Positions 34,873-42,893 of a stretch of DNA of 64,000 bases are shown piece by piece. Under the pieces are notes generated by a model. It did not search any database. It was given only the letters and a program-made list of their open reading frames with translations, and had not been told where the DNA came from. How positions within the stretch are numbered: position 1 is the stretch's first letter; each line of letters starts with the position of its first letter. The position numbers and the translations under genes were made by a program. Origin of the DNA: Clostridia bacterium (GTDB lineage: Bacteria > Bacillota > Clostridia > Oscillospirales > CAG-272); the NCBI GenBank assembly GCA_017456905.1, contig JAFTIL010000004.1, forward strand, positions 1-64,000, given 5' to 3'.

Positions 34873-35706
34873 TCACTCTGCCTCCTTGCTTTCGTTCTCG
34901 GTCTCGGCGGCCTCTTCGGGCGAAGGCTCCTCGCTCTTTTCATCATCTGCTTCTGAGAAGTCATCCTCATAGTCCGCAGAAGGGATCTCGGTTGCCTGTT
35001 GAGAGATCTTTGCAAACACCTCTCCTAAAGCGAGCTCGGATATGGACGAGTCTTGGGGCGCGCCTTCAAAAACCACGCGGCCCTCCGATAGGATAACGAG
35101 CTGATCGCAGAGATCGCTGAGCTCAGCAAACACGTGTCCTGATATGATCACGGTCTTGGTTTGTCCAAGACGACGGATCAATTCCCGCATTTCGTTGACC
35201 GTACGGGCATCCGAACCTGTGAAGGGTTCGTCCAGAAGGATCACGTCGGGAGTGCCCAGCAGGGTGGCCGCCAGACCTATGCGCTTTTGGTAATATTTTG
35301 AAAGCCCGTGGATCAGGCGATCCTGTACCGAGATCAAACCCGTCAGGGCAATGGCCTCTTTGACTTGGGCATCGCGAAGATCCCCCTTGACGCCTTTGGC
35401 CTCTGCTACGAAAGACAGATATTCACGGGGCGAGGCATCCGGAAAGAGGGCAGGGGGGGAGGGGAGATAGCCGATCTGCTGTTTGGCTTCCTTGGGCTGC
35501 TTTGTCATGTCATAGCCGTTGATAAGGACGGTTCCCTGAGTGGGACTCGTTACGCCTGCGATAATATCCATGACGGTGGAAACACCGGCCCCCTTGGGGC
35601 CGAGCAGGCCGTAGATCTTGCGGTTTCTGACCTTGAAGCTGACGTCGTCAAGGGCGGGAAGCATACTCTTCGTGTAGCGCTTGGTGAGATTTTTGATTTC
35701 TATCAA
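34873..35706 (-). CDS. ABC transporter ATP-binding protein with altered Walker A (GldA-like)
   Basis: 277 residues. The fold is clear: Walker A position GPKGAGVST (about 36-44), signature LSKYYQKR (about 132-139), Walker B VILLDEPFTGSD and switch His in VIISGHVF. The Walker A lysine is replaced by valine (canonical GxxGxGKST), which normally abolishes ATP hydrolysis. A 50-residue acidic tail (Glu/Asp-rich, from about 225) ends the protein. The start is a TTG with GGAGG nine bases upstream. First gene of the ABC-permease-GldG operon. Confidence 0.85.
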   Translation of the reverse strand: MIEIKNLTKRYTKSMLPALDDVSFKVRNRKIYGLLGPKGAGVSTVMDIIAGVTSPTQGTVLINGYDMTKQPKEAKQQIGYLPSPPALFPDASPREYLSFVAEAKGVKGDLRDAQVKEAIALTGLISVQDRLIHGLSKYYQKRIGLAATLLGTPDVILLDEPFTGSDARTVNEMRELIRRLGQTKTVIISGHVFAELSDLCDQLVILSEGRVVFEGAPQDSSISELALGEVFAKISQQATEIPSADYEDDFSEADDEKSEEPSPEEAAETENESKEAE

Positions 35707-35769
35707 AGTGAAATTCCTCCGTTTATTGCATACACATATATTTTAAAATTGTTGATATTTGGTATATCT

Positions 35770-35799
35770 ATTATACATCATACACCTGTGAGGTGTCAA
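35770..35799 (-). promoter_or_regulatory. Promoter of the Gld-type ABC operon
   Basis: Minus strand: TTGACA (35794-35799), 18-bp spacer, TATAAT (35770-35775). Confidence 0.8.
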
Positions 35800-35862
35800 G
35801 GGGCTGATACGTTTTTGAAGGTTTTATGATTTTTATAAAGGTCGTGTAAGTGCACAAAAAAT

Positions 35863-37068
35863 TCAAAGTGCAGTCTGATACAGCCGTCTTTGCTGTTGTT
35901 GTCCGACGCAGTACAAATTGATGTCCCACGCGGGGATGCCTGCCATGCGGCGAAGATAAAAGCGGTAATTGGGATTTAGCTTGCGAATGAGCAAGGGCAG
36001 GGCAAAAAGATCCTCGCTTCTGTGGTAGAGCGATACCAGGAGGGCAGGACAGAAGTCTGATATGACCGCCCGAGAACCCATGAGTGCGGCAGCCTCAGAG
36101 CCTTCCACGTCGTATTTGATATAGTCGAGAGGGGTGTCCACCCCTGCCGTTTCTTTCCAAACTTCATCCAAAGGGCGGACGGCCACCGACACGGTCTTCC
36201 CAAAATATTGCTCCGAGGTGGCAAACATGGCGGGCGTACCGTCAGGGGTAAAGGCGGGCGTGTCACAGAGGGTGGCGTTGCGGTTGCCGCTGGCGTGGAA
36301 ATGCAGGGTGCCCGATCGATCGAAGGCCCCTGCTTGTACCCCGTGGATCTTCAAAGAATATCCTTGGGGTTCAAGACTTTCCGCCCATGCGGTCAGCTTG
36401 GCAAAGTTGCGACGGTCGGGCTCCATGGCCACCGCTGTGGACAGGTCGGGAGCGTAGGTCATCAATTCCCGAAGGCTGTCGCCGTTGTACGCACCCAGAT
36501 CAGCGGCGGTGCGGAAGGCTTCCGCGTGAAGAATATGGCGGTAGACGTCATTCGCCTCAGACTCGGTGGCTCGAAGGACGTCGATGCGGCCCGACAGCTT
36601 GTAGGATAGGATGCCGTCGTAGACTGTGCGGGATTCATCATCGGCCAAAAGCTCGCGGACAGCGGCAAATTCCTCGCGGTGCGCCTCATAAAATGCGCTG
36701 TCAAACAGGGTATCGCCGCAGACGGGGACGTCGGGGGCGTACAATTCGCAAACAGCGGCGACATGGTCAATGAGCTCCAGCACATCGGAGCGGGAAGAGG
36801 CAAAGGACAGTAGGACGATCATGCCATCCCCATAGGTCTCTCGGGCCTCGGAAAAGGATAGCACCCTCCGCCCGTGGAAGCTGTGACCCCGCACAAAACC
36901 GTCGCTGGCGAAGCAATCTTTGACAGTGATGCCGAATTTTTCACAGACGGAGATGATCTTGTCCGCGCCGTTGCCCATGCCGTAAAGCAGAATGGGGCGG
37001 CCGCTGTCGGATTGTGCTTTCAGATAGTGCCACAGGTCGGGTGTATCTGATGTGGGTATAAAGGACAT
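35863..37068 (-). CDS. FkbM-family methyltransferase
   Basis: 401 residues. The N-terminal part (about 20-110) looks like a nucleotide-sugar or CheY-like alpha/beta module (ILLYGMGNGADKII). The C-terminal FkbM methyltransferase has the SAM motif AADLGAYNGDSL (about 188-199), MEPDRRNFAKL and DYIKYDVEGSEAAAL (about 317-331), the last being diagnostic. FkbM enzymes O-methylate sugars, glycolipids or polyketides. GGAGG lies seven bases before the ATG. Divergent from the HIT gene with a 78-base shared upstream region. Confidence 0.85.
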   Translation of the reverse strand: MSFIPTSDTPDLWHYLKAQSDSGRPILLYGMGNGADKIISVCEKFGITVKDCFASDGFVRGHSFHGRRVLSFSEARETYGDGMIVLLSFASSRSDVLELIDHVAAVCELYAPDVPVCGDTLFDSAFYEAHREEFAAVRELLADDESRTVYDGILSYKLSGRIDVLRATESEANDVYRHILHAEAFRTAADLGAYNGDSLRELMTYAPDLSTAVAMEPDRRNFAKLTAWAESLEPQGYSLKIHGVQAGAFDRSGTLHFHASGNRNATLCDTPAFTPDGTPAMFATSEQYFGKTVSVAVRPLDEVWKETAGVDTPLDYIKYDVEGSEAAALMGSRAVISDFCPALLVSLYHRSEDLFALPLLIRKLNPNYRFYLRRMAGIPAWDINLYCVGQQQQRRLYQTAL

Positions 37069-37087
37069 GGAAATACCTCCGTCTCTC

Positions 37088-37116
37088 TTGACAAATTGGG
37101 TGAATGGGTGTAAAAT
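37088..37116 (+). promoter_or_regulatory. Promoter of the HIT gene
   Basis: TTGACA (37088-37093), 17-bp spacer, TAAAAT (37111-37116), 30 bases before the ATG. Confidence 0.75.
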
Positions 37117-37146
37117 AAAGAAAAACTCCGAAAGGAAGAGTGAAAT

Positions 37147-37485
37147 ATGGATTGCTTATTCTGTAAGATCATCGTGGGGGATATCCCCTCCGCCAAGGTA
37201 TATGAGGATGAGATGGTGTACGCCTTCCGCGACATCAACCCCATGGCTCCCGTGCACGTGCTCATTATTCCCAAGTGTCACGTAGCCTCTGCCGACGAGG
37301 TGAATGGCGATAACAGCGCTTACGTGTCCCGTATCTTCGAGGTCATTCCCGAGATTGCCAAGGCCGAGGGCCTGGTGAACGGCTACCGCGTTATCACCAA
37401 CTGTGGTGAGCACGGCTGTCAGTCGGTGAAGCATCTGCACTTCCATCTGCTTGGCGGCAAGCAACTGTCCGAGAAAATGGACTAA
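37147..37485 (+). CDS. HIT family nucleotide hydrolase
   Basis: 112 residues, standard for the HINT branch. N-terminal CLFCKIIVGDIPSAKVYED and the catalytic histidine triad HLHFHLLGG (His 96, 98, 100) are present; Cys 3 and Cys 6 form half of the usual zinc site. It hydrolyses AMP-lysine/phosphoramidate-type nucleotides in the cytoplasm. AAAGGAAG lies before the ATG. Confidence 0.93.
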   Translation: MDCLFCKIIVGDIPSAKVYEDEMVYAFRDINPMAPVHVLIIPKCHVASADEVNGDNSAYVSRIFEVIPEIAKAEGLVNGYRVITNCGEHGCQSVKHLHFHLLGGKQLSEKMD

Positions 37486-37494
37486 TTTCATTCA

Positions 37495-37520
37495 AACACC
37501 CCCACGGTTGTGGGGGTGTT
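37495..37520. terminator. Terminator after the HIT gene
   Basis: AACACCCCCAC (37495-37505) with GTGGGGGTGTT (37510-37520), then GTTTCTTT; possibly shared by the converging DUF1015 gene. Confidence 0.75.
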
Positions 37521-37526
37521 GTTTCT

Positions 37527-38795
37527 TTATCCGAGGCGTCTTGCCTCAGTATAGAACCGCTTATCCGATGCATGACCCATGGAAAAGGTCTTGCGGGGGA
37601 GGGAACCGTCAAAAATGACGGTGGGGAAAAGCTCTTCCTTTTTCATGCCGTCAAACAGGAAGGCCAAAGCGCCGTCGCCGCTGCCGAGGGTCAGCGCTAC
37701 GTCCTCGCCGTGAATGTAGTCCACCTCTGCGTCACCGTAGCGGCCGTCAGCGAGACAGTCGTTGACAAAATTCTGCACCGTACCCACGGCCAAGGTGGAC
37801 ACGGGGTGGGGAATGGTCACCGCCTCGTCGTAATTCCCGTGAGACAAGCGAACGGTCTGCGGGGCGCTATCGCCCTTGAGATCGGCGCAATATGCCTTGA
37901 AATCCTCGGCTACGCGCATGGGATCTATGTTGAAGAACACACGGTAGATGGGTTCAAATTCCAGAGAGGCATCATAGAGATTGACTACTTCGCAGAGGGC
38001 GTAGCGCATGGGATGGACCCGAGCGGCGTCGCCCATGCGAGCCTTTAATTCCTCGTAGCAGGTCTTGGCGGCGGCCAAGGAGTGATTGCCGTCACCTACG
38101 GCAAAGAGCAAGGGCGCGAGACCTTGACGGTTATATTTCTGTTCCATGACCTCGGAGGTAGCCAGCGCGGAAAGAGCCGCCAGCACCTCGGCTTGCTTTT
38201 CGGTATCGAGCAAGTAGCCCTTCAGGTGGCCGCTGTTTTGCATGAGGTCAAAGTCGTAGACCACGGGCAAGCTGTCAGCGTTTTCAAATAAGGGCTCGAT
38301 GACCGTTTTTTGAGCATCGTCAATGAGCATCATGACGTGGGGCAGCTCCATGGGGGCGCCGCGGCGGATGATTGTACGGGGCGGGATGCGCTCGGGTACG
38401 GTCTCCTCGGTAGCACGAATGAGGGTATCAGCACCGGGACGGTAATCGTAGTCCTCCAGGTCGATCATGCCTACAAGACCCAGGCGGTGCTTGCCGTCGG
38501 CCAGGGTACGATCAACTAAGATCATGCTGTCGGGATGGCACTCCAGGATCTCGTCCAGATAGTCCACCATGGCCTCACGGATGGCAGGAATACGGACGTC
38601 GGCCTCCTTGAGATAGACCTCGGGCAGGATCACCCGCAGGGTGGAAGGCGTGTCTCCCACAAAAGCATCGGCGGCCTCCCAGTAGTCGGGCTGGGCGGTG
38701 TACTGGTCGCAGGCGACGGCGGACCAACGGGTGCCGTCGGTGATGGTGAGATCGGGAAGCAGGATATCTGCGGCATGGAAGCAGTCGTGTTTCAT
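37527..38795 (-). CDS. DUF1015 family protein
   Basis: 422 residues. Signature segments: SAVACDQYTAQPDYW (about 25-39), LFAVGDGNHSLAAAKT (about 233-248) and MRYALCEVVNLYD. Members of this family (also called SerK-like) include ATP- or ADP-dependent serine kinases in archaea; the bacterial role is not settled. The start at MKHDCFHAADIL has AAAGGG eight bases upstream; the frame is open 75 codons further but overlaps the promoter and the sigma gene. A CDS with its own promoter. Confidence 0.82.
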   Translation of the reverse strand: MKHDCFHAADILLPDLTITDGTRWSAVACDQYTAQPDYWEAADAFVGDTPSTLRVILPEVYLKEADVRIPAIREAMVDYLDEILECHPDSMILVDRTLADGKHRLGLVGMIDLEDYDYRPGADTLIRATEETVPERIPPRTIIRRGAPMELPHVMMLIDDAQKTVIEPLFENADSLPVVYDFDLMQNSGHLKGYLLDTEKQAEVLAALSALATSEVMEQKYNRQGLAPLLFAVGDGNHSLAAAKTCYEELKARMGDAARVHPMRYALCEVVNLYDASLEFEPIYRVFFNIDPMRVAEDFKAYCADLKGDSAPQTVRLSHGNYDEAVTIPHPVSTLAVGTVQNFVNDCLADGRYGDAEVDYIHGEDVALTLGSGDGALAFLFDGMKKEELFPTVIFDGSLPRKTFSMGHASDKRFYTEARRLG

Positions 38796-38834
38796 ATGTA
38801 TGACCCTTTCGGCGTTTTTAACTTTTCTGCTATC

Positions 38835-38863
38835 ATTATAAACGATAATCGGAGAAATTGCAA
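38835..38863 (-). promoter_or_regulatory. Promoter of the DUF1015 gene
   Basis: Minus strand: TTGCAA (38858-38863), 17-bp spacer, TATAAT (38835-38840). Confidence 0.75.
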
Positions 38864-38873
38864 GAGGGTGAAA

Positions 38874-38904
38874 GAAAAATATCCCCACGGCTTTTCGTGG
38901 GGAT
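38874..38904 (-). terminator. Terminator of the truncated sigma gene
   Basis: ATCCCCACG (38881-38889) with CGTGGGGAT (38896-38904); the minus-strand tail is ATTTTTC. Confidence 0.8.
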
Positions 38905-38910
38905 AAAGAT

Positions 38911-39411
38911 TTATTTGAGGTATACCGCGATACCCGCGGCAGAGGTGCTGTAGTTCTCAGGGATCTCCAGATCATGTCCCTCATTGAAGGCATACCAGAA
39001 CAGCTCGCTGATACAATCAAAGGTCAGGAGCATGACGTAGTTGACGTATTCCTCCATGAGGTCGCGGCGTTCCTCCTCGGCTATAATGGCCTCGTCGATG
39101 TCCGCAAGATCGAAATAGTAAGGCTCGCTGTCGCGCAGGTTGCCCACCGTCTCGCCCAGCAGGATGGCCTGTTTTTTGCGGTTGCAGAAGAAAAGCATCA
39201 GACGGTTCTGCTCCAGACCCCAGTACCAGGGATAAAAGGCGGCGGGTGGTGTCCCTGCCTGCACCTTCTTGCGGTAGGATAGAATGGCCTCCAGAAGAAT
39301 CTCTTGGGACAAGTCCTCCGCGTCGTGGGTGTTGCCTAACTTGCGGTAGCACCACAGATAGGTGGACTCCATCAGCTCGGCATTGAATCGCTCGGCTTCG
39401 TGTGTGTTCAT
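38911..39411 (-). CDS. ECF-like RNA polymerase sigma factor, C-terminally short
   Basis: 166 residues. Region 2 is clear (TYLWCYRKLGNTHDAEDLSQ, about 17-36, binds core polymerase and the -10 element). The C-terminus aligns with region 4.2 (LFWYAFNEGHDLEIPENYST) but the protein stops right after SAAGIAVYLK, where other sigma factors continue into the recognition-helix tail (typically SRLHRARKKL). A terminator follows immediately, so the short form appears to be the mature gene end rather than a window artefact. AAGGAG lies five bases before the ATG. No anti-sigma gene is adjacent. Confidence 0.7.
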   Translation of the reverse strand: MNTHEAERFNAELMESTYLWCYRKLGNTHDAEDLSQEILLEAILSYRKKVQAGTPPAAFYPWYWGLEQNRLMLFFCNRKKQAILLGETVGNLRDSEPYYFDLADIDEAIIAEEERRDLMEEYVNYVMLLTFDCISELFWYAFNEGHDLEIPENYSTSAAGIAVYLK

Positions 39412-39723
39412 GTGTTCTCCTTTGAAGTTCTATGGTGAGAACTTCGGTGTTCGGTACCGTACACCCTATAAGTAACGGGAAGAAAGGGGAGGTTTGGTGG
39501 AGACATATAATTTTGTAATACCAAATACAATAGAAATATTCAAAATTAAAACATATATATGGGGATTGACAAAGCGGGGAAAATATTGTATGCTCATAAG
39601 GTAAAGTATACTTAACAGCCTGGGCGTCTATAATGGTAGTTCATTTATTATTTTTTGATTTATTGGAGGAGTTGGGGAAGTGATTGACATTTATGACCCA
39701 AAATAGTATAATAGGAGTGAAGT
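39412..39723. other. AT-rich intergenic region
   Basis: It contains an 8-bp palindrome GAAGTTCT/AGAACTTC (39424-39445) just upstream of the sigma gene, a CGGTACCG palindrome near 39453, a possible second promoter TTGACA/TATGCT near 39567-39595 and the toxin promoter at 39684-39712. No gene seen. Confidence 0.5.
39684..39712 (+). promoter_or_regulatory. Promoter of the toxin-immunity remnant
   Basis: TTGACA (39684-39689), 17-bp spacer, TATAAT (39707-39712). A Shine-Dalgarno AGGAG overlaps its downstream edge, giving a near-leaderless ATG at 39724. Confidence 0.65.
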
Positions 39724-40280
39724 ATGATTGGAAATGTTATAGATAATCTTTTTCAAGATAGAGAAATCAATGGTAGCAGTATAAATTGGGCAAATTGAAT
39801 GTCGGTGTTAGAACTGACAACTTGTAAATTTTGTGTTGAACAACACGGGAAAATTGTTAGTATCTTTATTCAGGATAATCAATTTGAGGTTCAAGCGCAT
39901 CCCAATTGTAAATGTATGTATGTTCCAATGAGAACCAAGCAAGGTGGAACCGCTACGGATTTGGGCTTTGGTGGGGCAGATATATACTTAATGCGATACG
40001 GATCTTTGCCGAATTTTTATGTTACCAAAAAGGATGCTAGAAAAATGGGATGGAAGGATTATTTGGGAAATCTCCGTGCAGTTTGCCCGGGAAAATCCAT
40101 TGGCGGTGATGTATATCGCAATATTGAAGGGAAATTGCCGGCATCGGTAGAATTTGGTATGAAGCTGATATTAATTATTCAGGCGGGTATCGCAATAGTC
40201 AAAGGATTCTTTTCTCAAATGATGGATTAATATTTGTTACCTATGATCATTATCAGACTTTTTATGAAATTACGCAATAA
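39724..40280 (+). pseudogene. MuF-barnase polymorphic toxin remnant, in-frame stop plus frameshift
   Basis: The frame opens at ATG 39724, meets a TGA at 39796-39798 and continues in frame to 40230. The first part has the MuF-type cysteine/histidine pattern (TTCKFCVEQHGK, HPNCKCMYVP). Next comes a barnase domain: NFYVTKKDARKMGW, NLRAVCPGKSIGGDVYRN, EGKLPAS. At about 40158 the annotated frame drifts into nonsense, while the -1 frame continues exactly as barnase: GRIWYEADINYSGGYRN (general base Glu), QRILFSNDG (Arg), YDHYQTFYEIT (catalytic His), stop at 40278. One missing G explains it. Without the catalytic half the RNase should be dead. The barstar gene starts ten bases after the true stop. 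Confidence 0.85.
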
Positions 40281-40290
40281 GGAGATCACC

Positions 40291-40617
40291 ATGTACCAGT
40301 TTAAAGAAGTCTATACACTTGATTTTTCAAACGTCGAGAATTATCTCGAAATGCATTTTGTCATTCGGGATGCATTGGATTGGCCTGATTATTACGGTTG
40401 TAACTGGGATGCGTTTTGGGATTGCCTTAATAATATGCTTGGACGCCCTATCCATGTTGAGATTATCGGATTGGATAATATTGAAAGAAAATTTGGTGAA
40501 ACGACGAGAAAAATGCTCGACATACTGAGAGAATTTAAGCATTGTGAAAACAATAAATATGCCGATGAAATTCGGATTATCCTTGTCAGCGGAGATATAA
40601 AGATCGAAATACAGTAA
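40291..40617 (+). CDS. Barstar-family ribonuclease inhibitor (immunity protein)
   Basis: 108 residues, barstar size. The signature PDYYGCNWDAFWDCLNN (about 32-48) carries the two Asp residues that plug the barnase active site; a beta-strand IRIILVSGD ends the fold. The start is the ATG with GGAG six bases upstream, ten bases behind the barnase stop, an arrangement typical of toxin-immunity pairs. A longer frame starting at 40234 lies inside the toxin and is not used. Intact although its toxin is broken. Confidence 0.92.
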   Translation: MYQFKEVYTLDFSNVENYLEMHFVIRDALDWPDYYGCNWDAFWDCLNNMLGRPIHVEIIGLDNIERKFGETTRKMLDILREFKHCENNKYADEIRIILVSGDIKIEIQ

Positions 40618-40654
40618 AGACAACCGTTAAAATCAAGGATTTGAAAATGATTCA

Positions 40655-40687
40655 GGGGAGGGGCTTGCCCCTCCCGCACTCTTTTTT
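40655..40687 (+). terminator. Terminator after the barstar gene
   Basis: GGGAGGGGC (40656-40664) with GCCCCTCCC (40667-40675), loop TT, then GCACTCTTTTTT. A second perfect hairpin of related sequence, GGGAGGGTC/GACCCTCCC, follows at 40700-40719. Confidence 0.75.
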
Positions 40688-40755
40688 AGAGAGACCTTCG
40701 GGAGGGTCAAGACCCTCCCCGGCGAGAGAGTATTTACCCTATCGGATATATGAGA

Positions 40756-42561
40756 TCATTCAGCATCCTCGGCAAACATCAAGGTAGCACCCGCAGGGAC
40801 GCCGTAGCTGTTGCAGAGGTTGATATGCTCGCCGTACTCATTCCAGTACACGCTGTTGTAAGCGATACCGTCCATGGCACGCTTGCTTTCAATGGTGATC
40901 TGGTTGGGAGCGGTGATAGTGGCCACGATGTTTCTGCCTTGATCCTGGGTCAGGGCATAGTTGGAAGCAACCACGGCAAAGCCCTTGACGTCGGTGCCGC
41001 CGTCAGAAGTCTTGAGGCCGTCACCTACGTTTTCGTAGGTCAGGATGGCTGTCTTGCCGTCCTCGGACAGCTCCATGGACACGAGGATGGGGCCTGCGGC
41101 CTCCTCCATCTTTCTGATGCCCTGCACGGCAGCGGCCAACTGGGCGGCGCGCTGTCCCTGCTCAAACTTGCAGTTGGGGTGGAGGGTGTTCCAGTAGGTG
41201 TCGTCCAGCCACAGATCGGAGGAGACCACCTGATAGCTGTTGGGCAAGGAACGAGGAATGCTGCCCATAACCGAACGGATGAGACCTACGTCCATCGCTG
41301 CCCAGAAGGGAGCGCCGGCTGAAGGCTTGAAATCGGGATGCTGTTGATAGTTGGTGGGGAATTCCACAAAGTAAACGGGGAAATCCTTGTTGACCAGATT
41401 GTGCGTGCCTCTCATATAGGTCATGAGGGCAGAGAAGTTTTTGACAAACACACGGGCGTTGACCACCTGGAAGTCACTCTCGCCCTGATACCACAGCACA
41501 CCTGCGATGGCGTACTTCTCGAAGGGGTTCATGTAGTGGTTATACATATAGCGGCCTGCATCGGCGTTAACGCCCGAGGTCACGTAATAACCCTTGGATT
41601 TGTTGAAGCGGTCGGTGTTGTTGGCTTCGGCCACCTCGTTGGGCAGGAACGCGCCTAAGGGCTGGCCGTTGCCGTCGATCTCAATGACACCCACGGGGAC
41701 GGAGCCGTCGGTGATGTCGATATAGTTGTAGGCAAAGAGATAGCCGATGGCGGAGAAGCGACCGATGTTAGCGAGAGTCGCCTTCTGCCAGACCGAGCCG
41801 TTTTTCAGCTCGTCGCAAACCTCCTCGGTGCCGCGCTGGGGATAACCTGCCACCTGGACCAGGGAGTTGTAGTGGATGCGGATGGGGGCGTCACCATCGA
41901 TGACGTTCTTGCCCGCCTTGTCGTCGGTGTTGTTGGCGTTCCAATGCTCATTCATGGCATAGGCCACGTTGGACTGACCGATGACCATGTAAACGTCACC
42001 CACCAGCACGTCGGTGAACTCCACGGCCTTTTTGTCAGTATAGAGCTTCATGGTGTGGCCCATCTCGGCAGAGGCCTCCATACGGGCACCGAAGGTCAGG
42101 ACCCATTCGCCGTTTTCAATGATGGCCTCGGCAAACATACCCTTAAATTCGCCGGAAATTTTTTTGCCGTTCTCGCTCTCGGGCGCGATACCCCAGACAC
42201 GGATATGCTCGTTTCTCTGCACTACCATGTCGCTTGTGAACACGTTGGACACCGAGAAGTCGGCGGCGTATTCGGCGTCAAGGGTCTCACCGACCATTAC
42301 GTCGACGACAGGATCGGTGGTTTCTTCTTCTGTAGGCTCCTCGGTGGGGGCCTCGGTAGGTGCTTCCGTAGGCGCATCGGTCACCTCGGGTTCGGTAGGC
42401 GCATCGGGGACTTCCTCGGTGGCGGGGGTAGTGGTTGCTTGGGTAGGCGCTTCGGTGCTGTCGCCGCTGCCGCTTCCGCCGCAGGCCACCACAAGGCCGG
42501 CGGTCAGAACAAGCAGGAGGGACAAAAGCAACAGCCGCAGCAGTTTGTTGGAAGTTAGCAT
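40756..42561 (-). CDS. Sialate O-acetylesterase-like SGNH lipoprotein
   Basis: 601 residues. The signal peptide has lipobox LVVAC (Cys 27), followed by a long low-complexity Thr/Glu/Pro linker (about 35-95) that lifts the enzyme off the membrane. Catalytic blocks: VYMVIGQSNVAYA (nucleophile Ser in GQSN) and VLWYQGESDF, as in sialate O-acetylesterases that remove acetyl groups from sialic acid or other sugars. The usual GQSNM is GQSNV here. AAGGAG lies eight bases before the ATG; a longer frame upstream crosses the promoter. Confidence 0.82.
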   Translation of the reverse strand: MLTSNKLLRLLLLSLLLVLTAGLVVACGGSGSGDSTEAPTQATTTPATEEVPDAPTEPEVTDAPTEAPTEAPTEEPTEEETTDPVVDVMVGETLDAEYAADFSVSNVFTSDMVVQRNEHIRVWGIAPESENGKKISGEFKGMFAEAIIENGEWVLTFGARMEASAEMGHTMKLYTDKKAVEFTDVLVGDVYMVIGQSNVAYAMNEHWNANNTDDKAGKNVIDGDAPIRIHYNSLVQVAGYPQRGTEEVCDELKNGSVWQKATLANIGRFSAIGYLFAYNYIDITDGSVPVGVIEIDGNGQPLGAFLPNEVAEANNTDRFNKSKGYYVTSGVNADAGRYMYNHYMNPFEKYAIAGVLWYQGESDFQVVNARVFVKNFSALMTYMRGTHNLVNKDFPVYFVEFPTNYQQHPDFKPSAGAPFWAAMDVGLIRSVMGSIPRSLPNSYQVVSSDLWLDDTYWNTLHPNCKFEQGQRAAQLAAAVQGIRKMEEAAGPILVSMELSEDGKTAILTYENVGDGLKTSDGGTDVKGFAVVASNYALTQDQGRNIVATITAPNQITIESKRAMDGIAYNSVYWNEYGEHINLCNSYGVPAGATLMFAEDAE

Positions 42562-42614
42562 ACGTGAATCTCCTTTCGATCGGTGAACGGGACATTCGCC
42601 CGTGAGATGAGAAC

Positions 42615-42643
42615 AGTATAACATATATTTTGCAAAGATGCAA
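42615..42643 (-). promoter_or_regulatory. Promoter of the SGNH lipoprotein gene
   Basis: Minus strand: TTGCAT (42638-42643), 17-bp spacer, TATACT (42615-42620). Confidence 0.75.
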
Positions 42644-42792
42644 GTGCTTTTTTGGCTATGGTACAATATTTATTTGCCCGTGATTGCTTTTTCTAAAAAA
42701 GAAGGGCTCGGAATAAAAACGCTGTCGTCATGAATGAGAATGCTTTTTAGGGAAACAATGTTATAAAAATAACAAAATTTACGCCGTAACCC

Positions 42793-42821
42793 TTGACATA
42801 TTTATGTGTATGTTGTAAAAT
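42793..42821 (+). promoter_or_regulatory. Promoter of the ROK kinase gene
   Basis: TTGACA (42793-42798), 17-bp spacer, TAAAAT (42816-42821). Confidence 0.75.
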
Positions 42822-42893
42822 ATAAGAAGATTATAAACCCATGCCCGGGCCTCGCTTAGGGTGATCTTTTATGAATGAAACGGAGAAGAGAAT

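Larger units (their letters stand above)
42562..42893. other. Divergent promoter region
   Basis: It holds the minus-strand promoter of the SGNH lipoprotein and the plus-strand promoter of the ROK gene, with about 150 AT-rich bases between them and no gene. Confidence 0.6.

Noticed and set aside
15523..39798. TGA recoded as a sense codon, suggested by two genes with in-frame TGA
   Set aside because: Many intact genes in the window end in TGA at the expected length, and both affected genes are mobile or decayed; independent mutations are simpler.
40140..40175. Programmed -1 frameshift in the barnase gene
   Set aside because: No slippery heptamer or obvious stimulatory hairpin at the shift point; a one-base deletion accounts for it.
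40655..40720. Two adjacent GC-rich hairpins as the start of a CRISPR or REP array
   Set aside because: Only two units with different stems; the first is a normal terminator with a T-run.
42300..42480. Repetitive stretch resembling a short repeat array
   Set aside because: It encodes the Thr/Glu/Pro linker of the SGNH lipoprotein; units are irregular and have no spacers, so it is not CRISPR.
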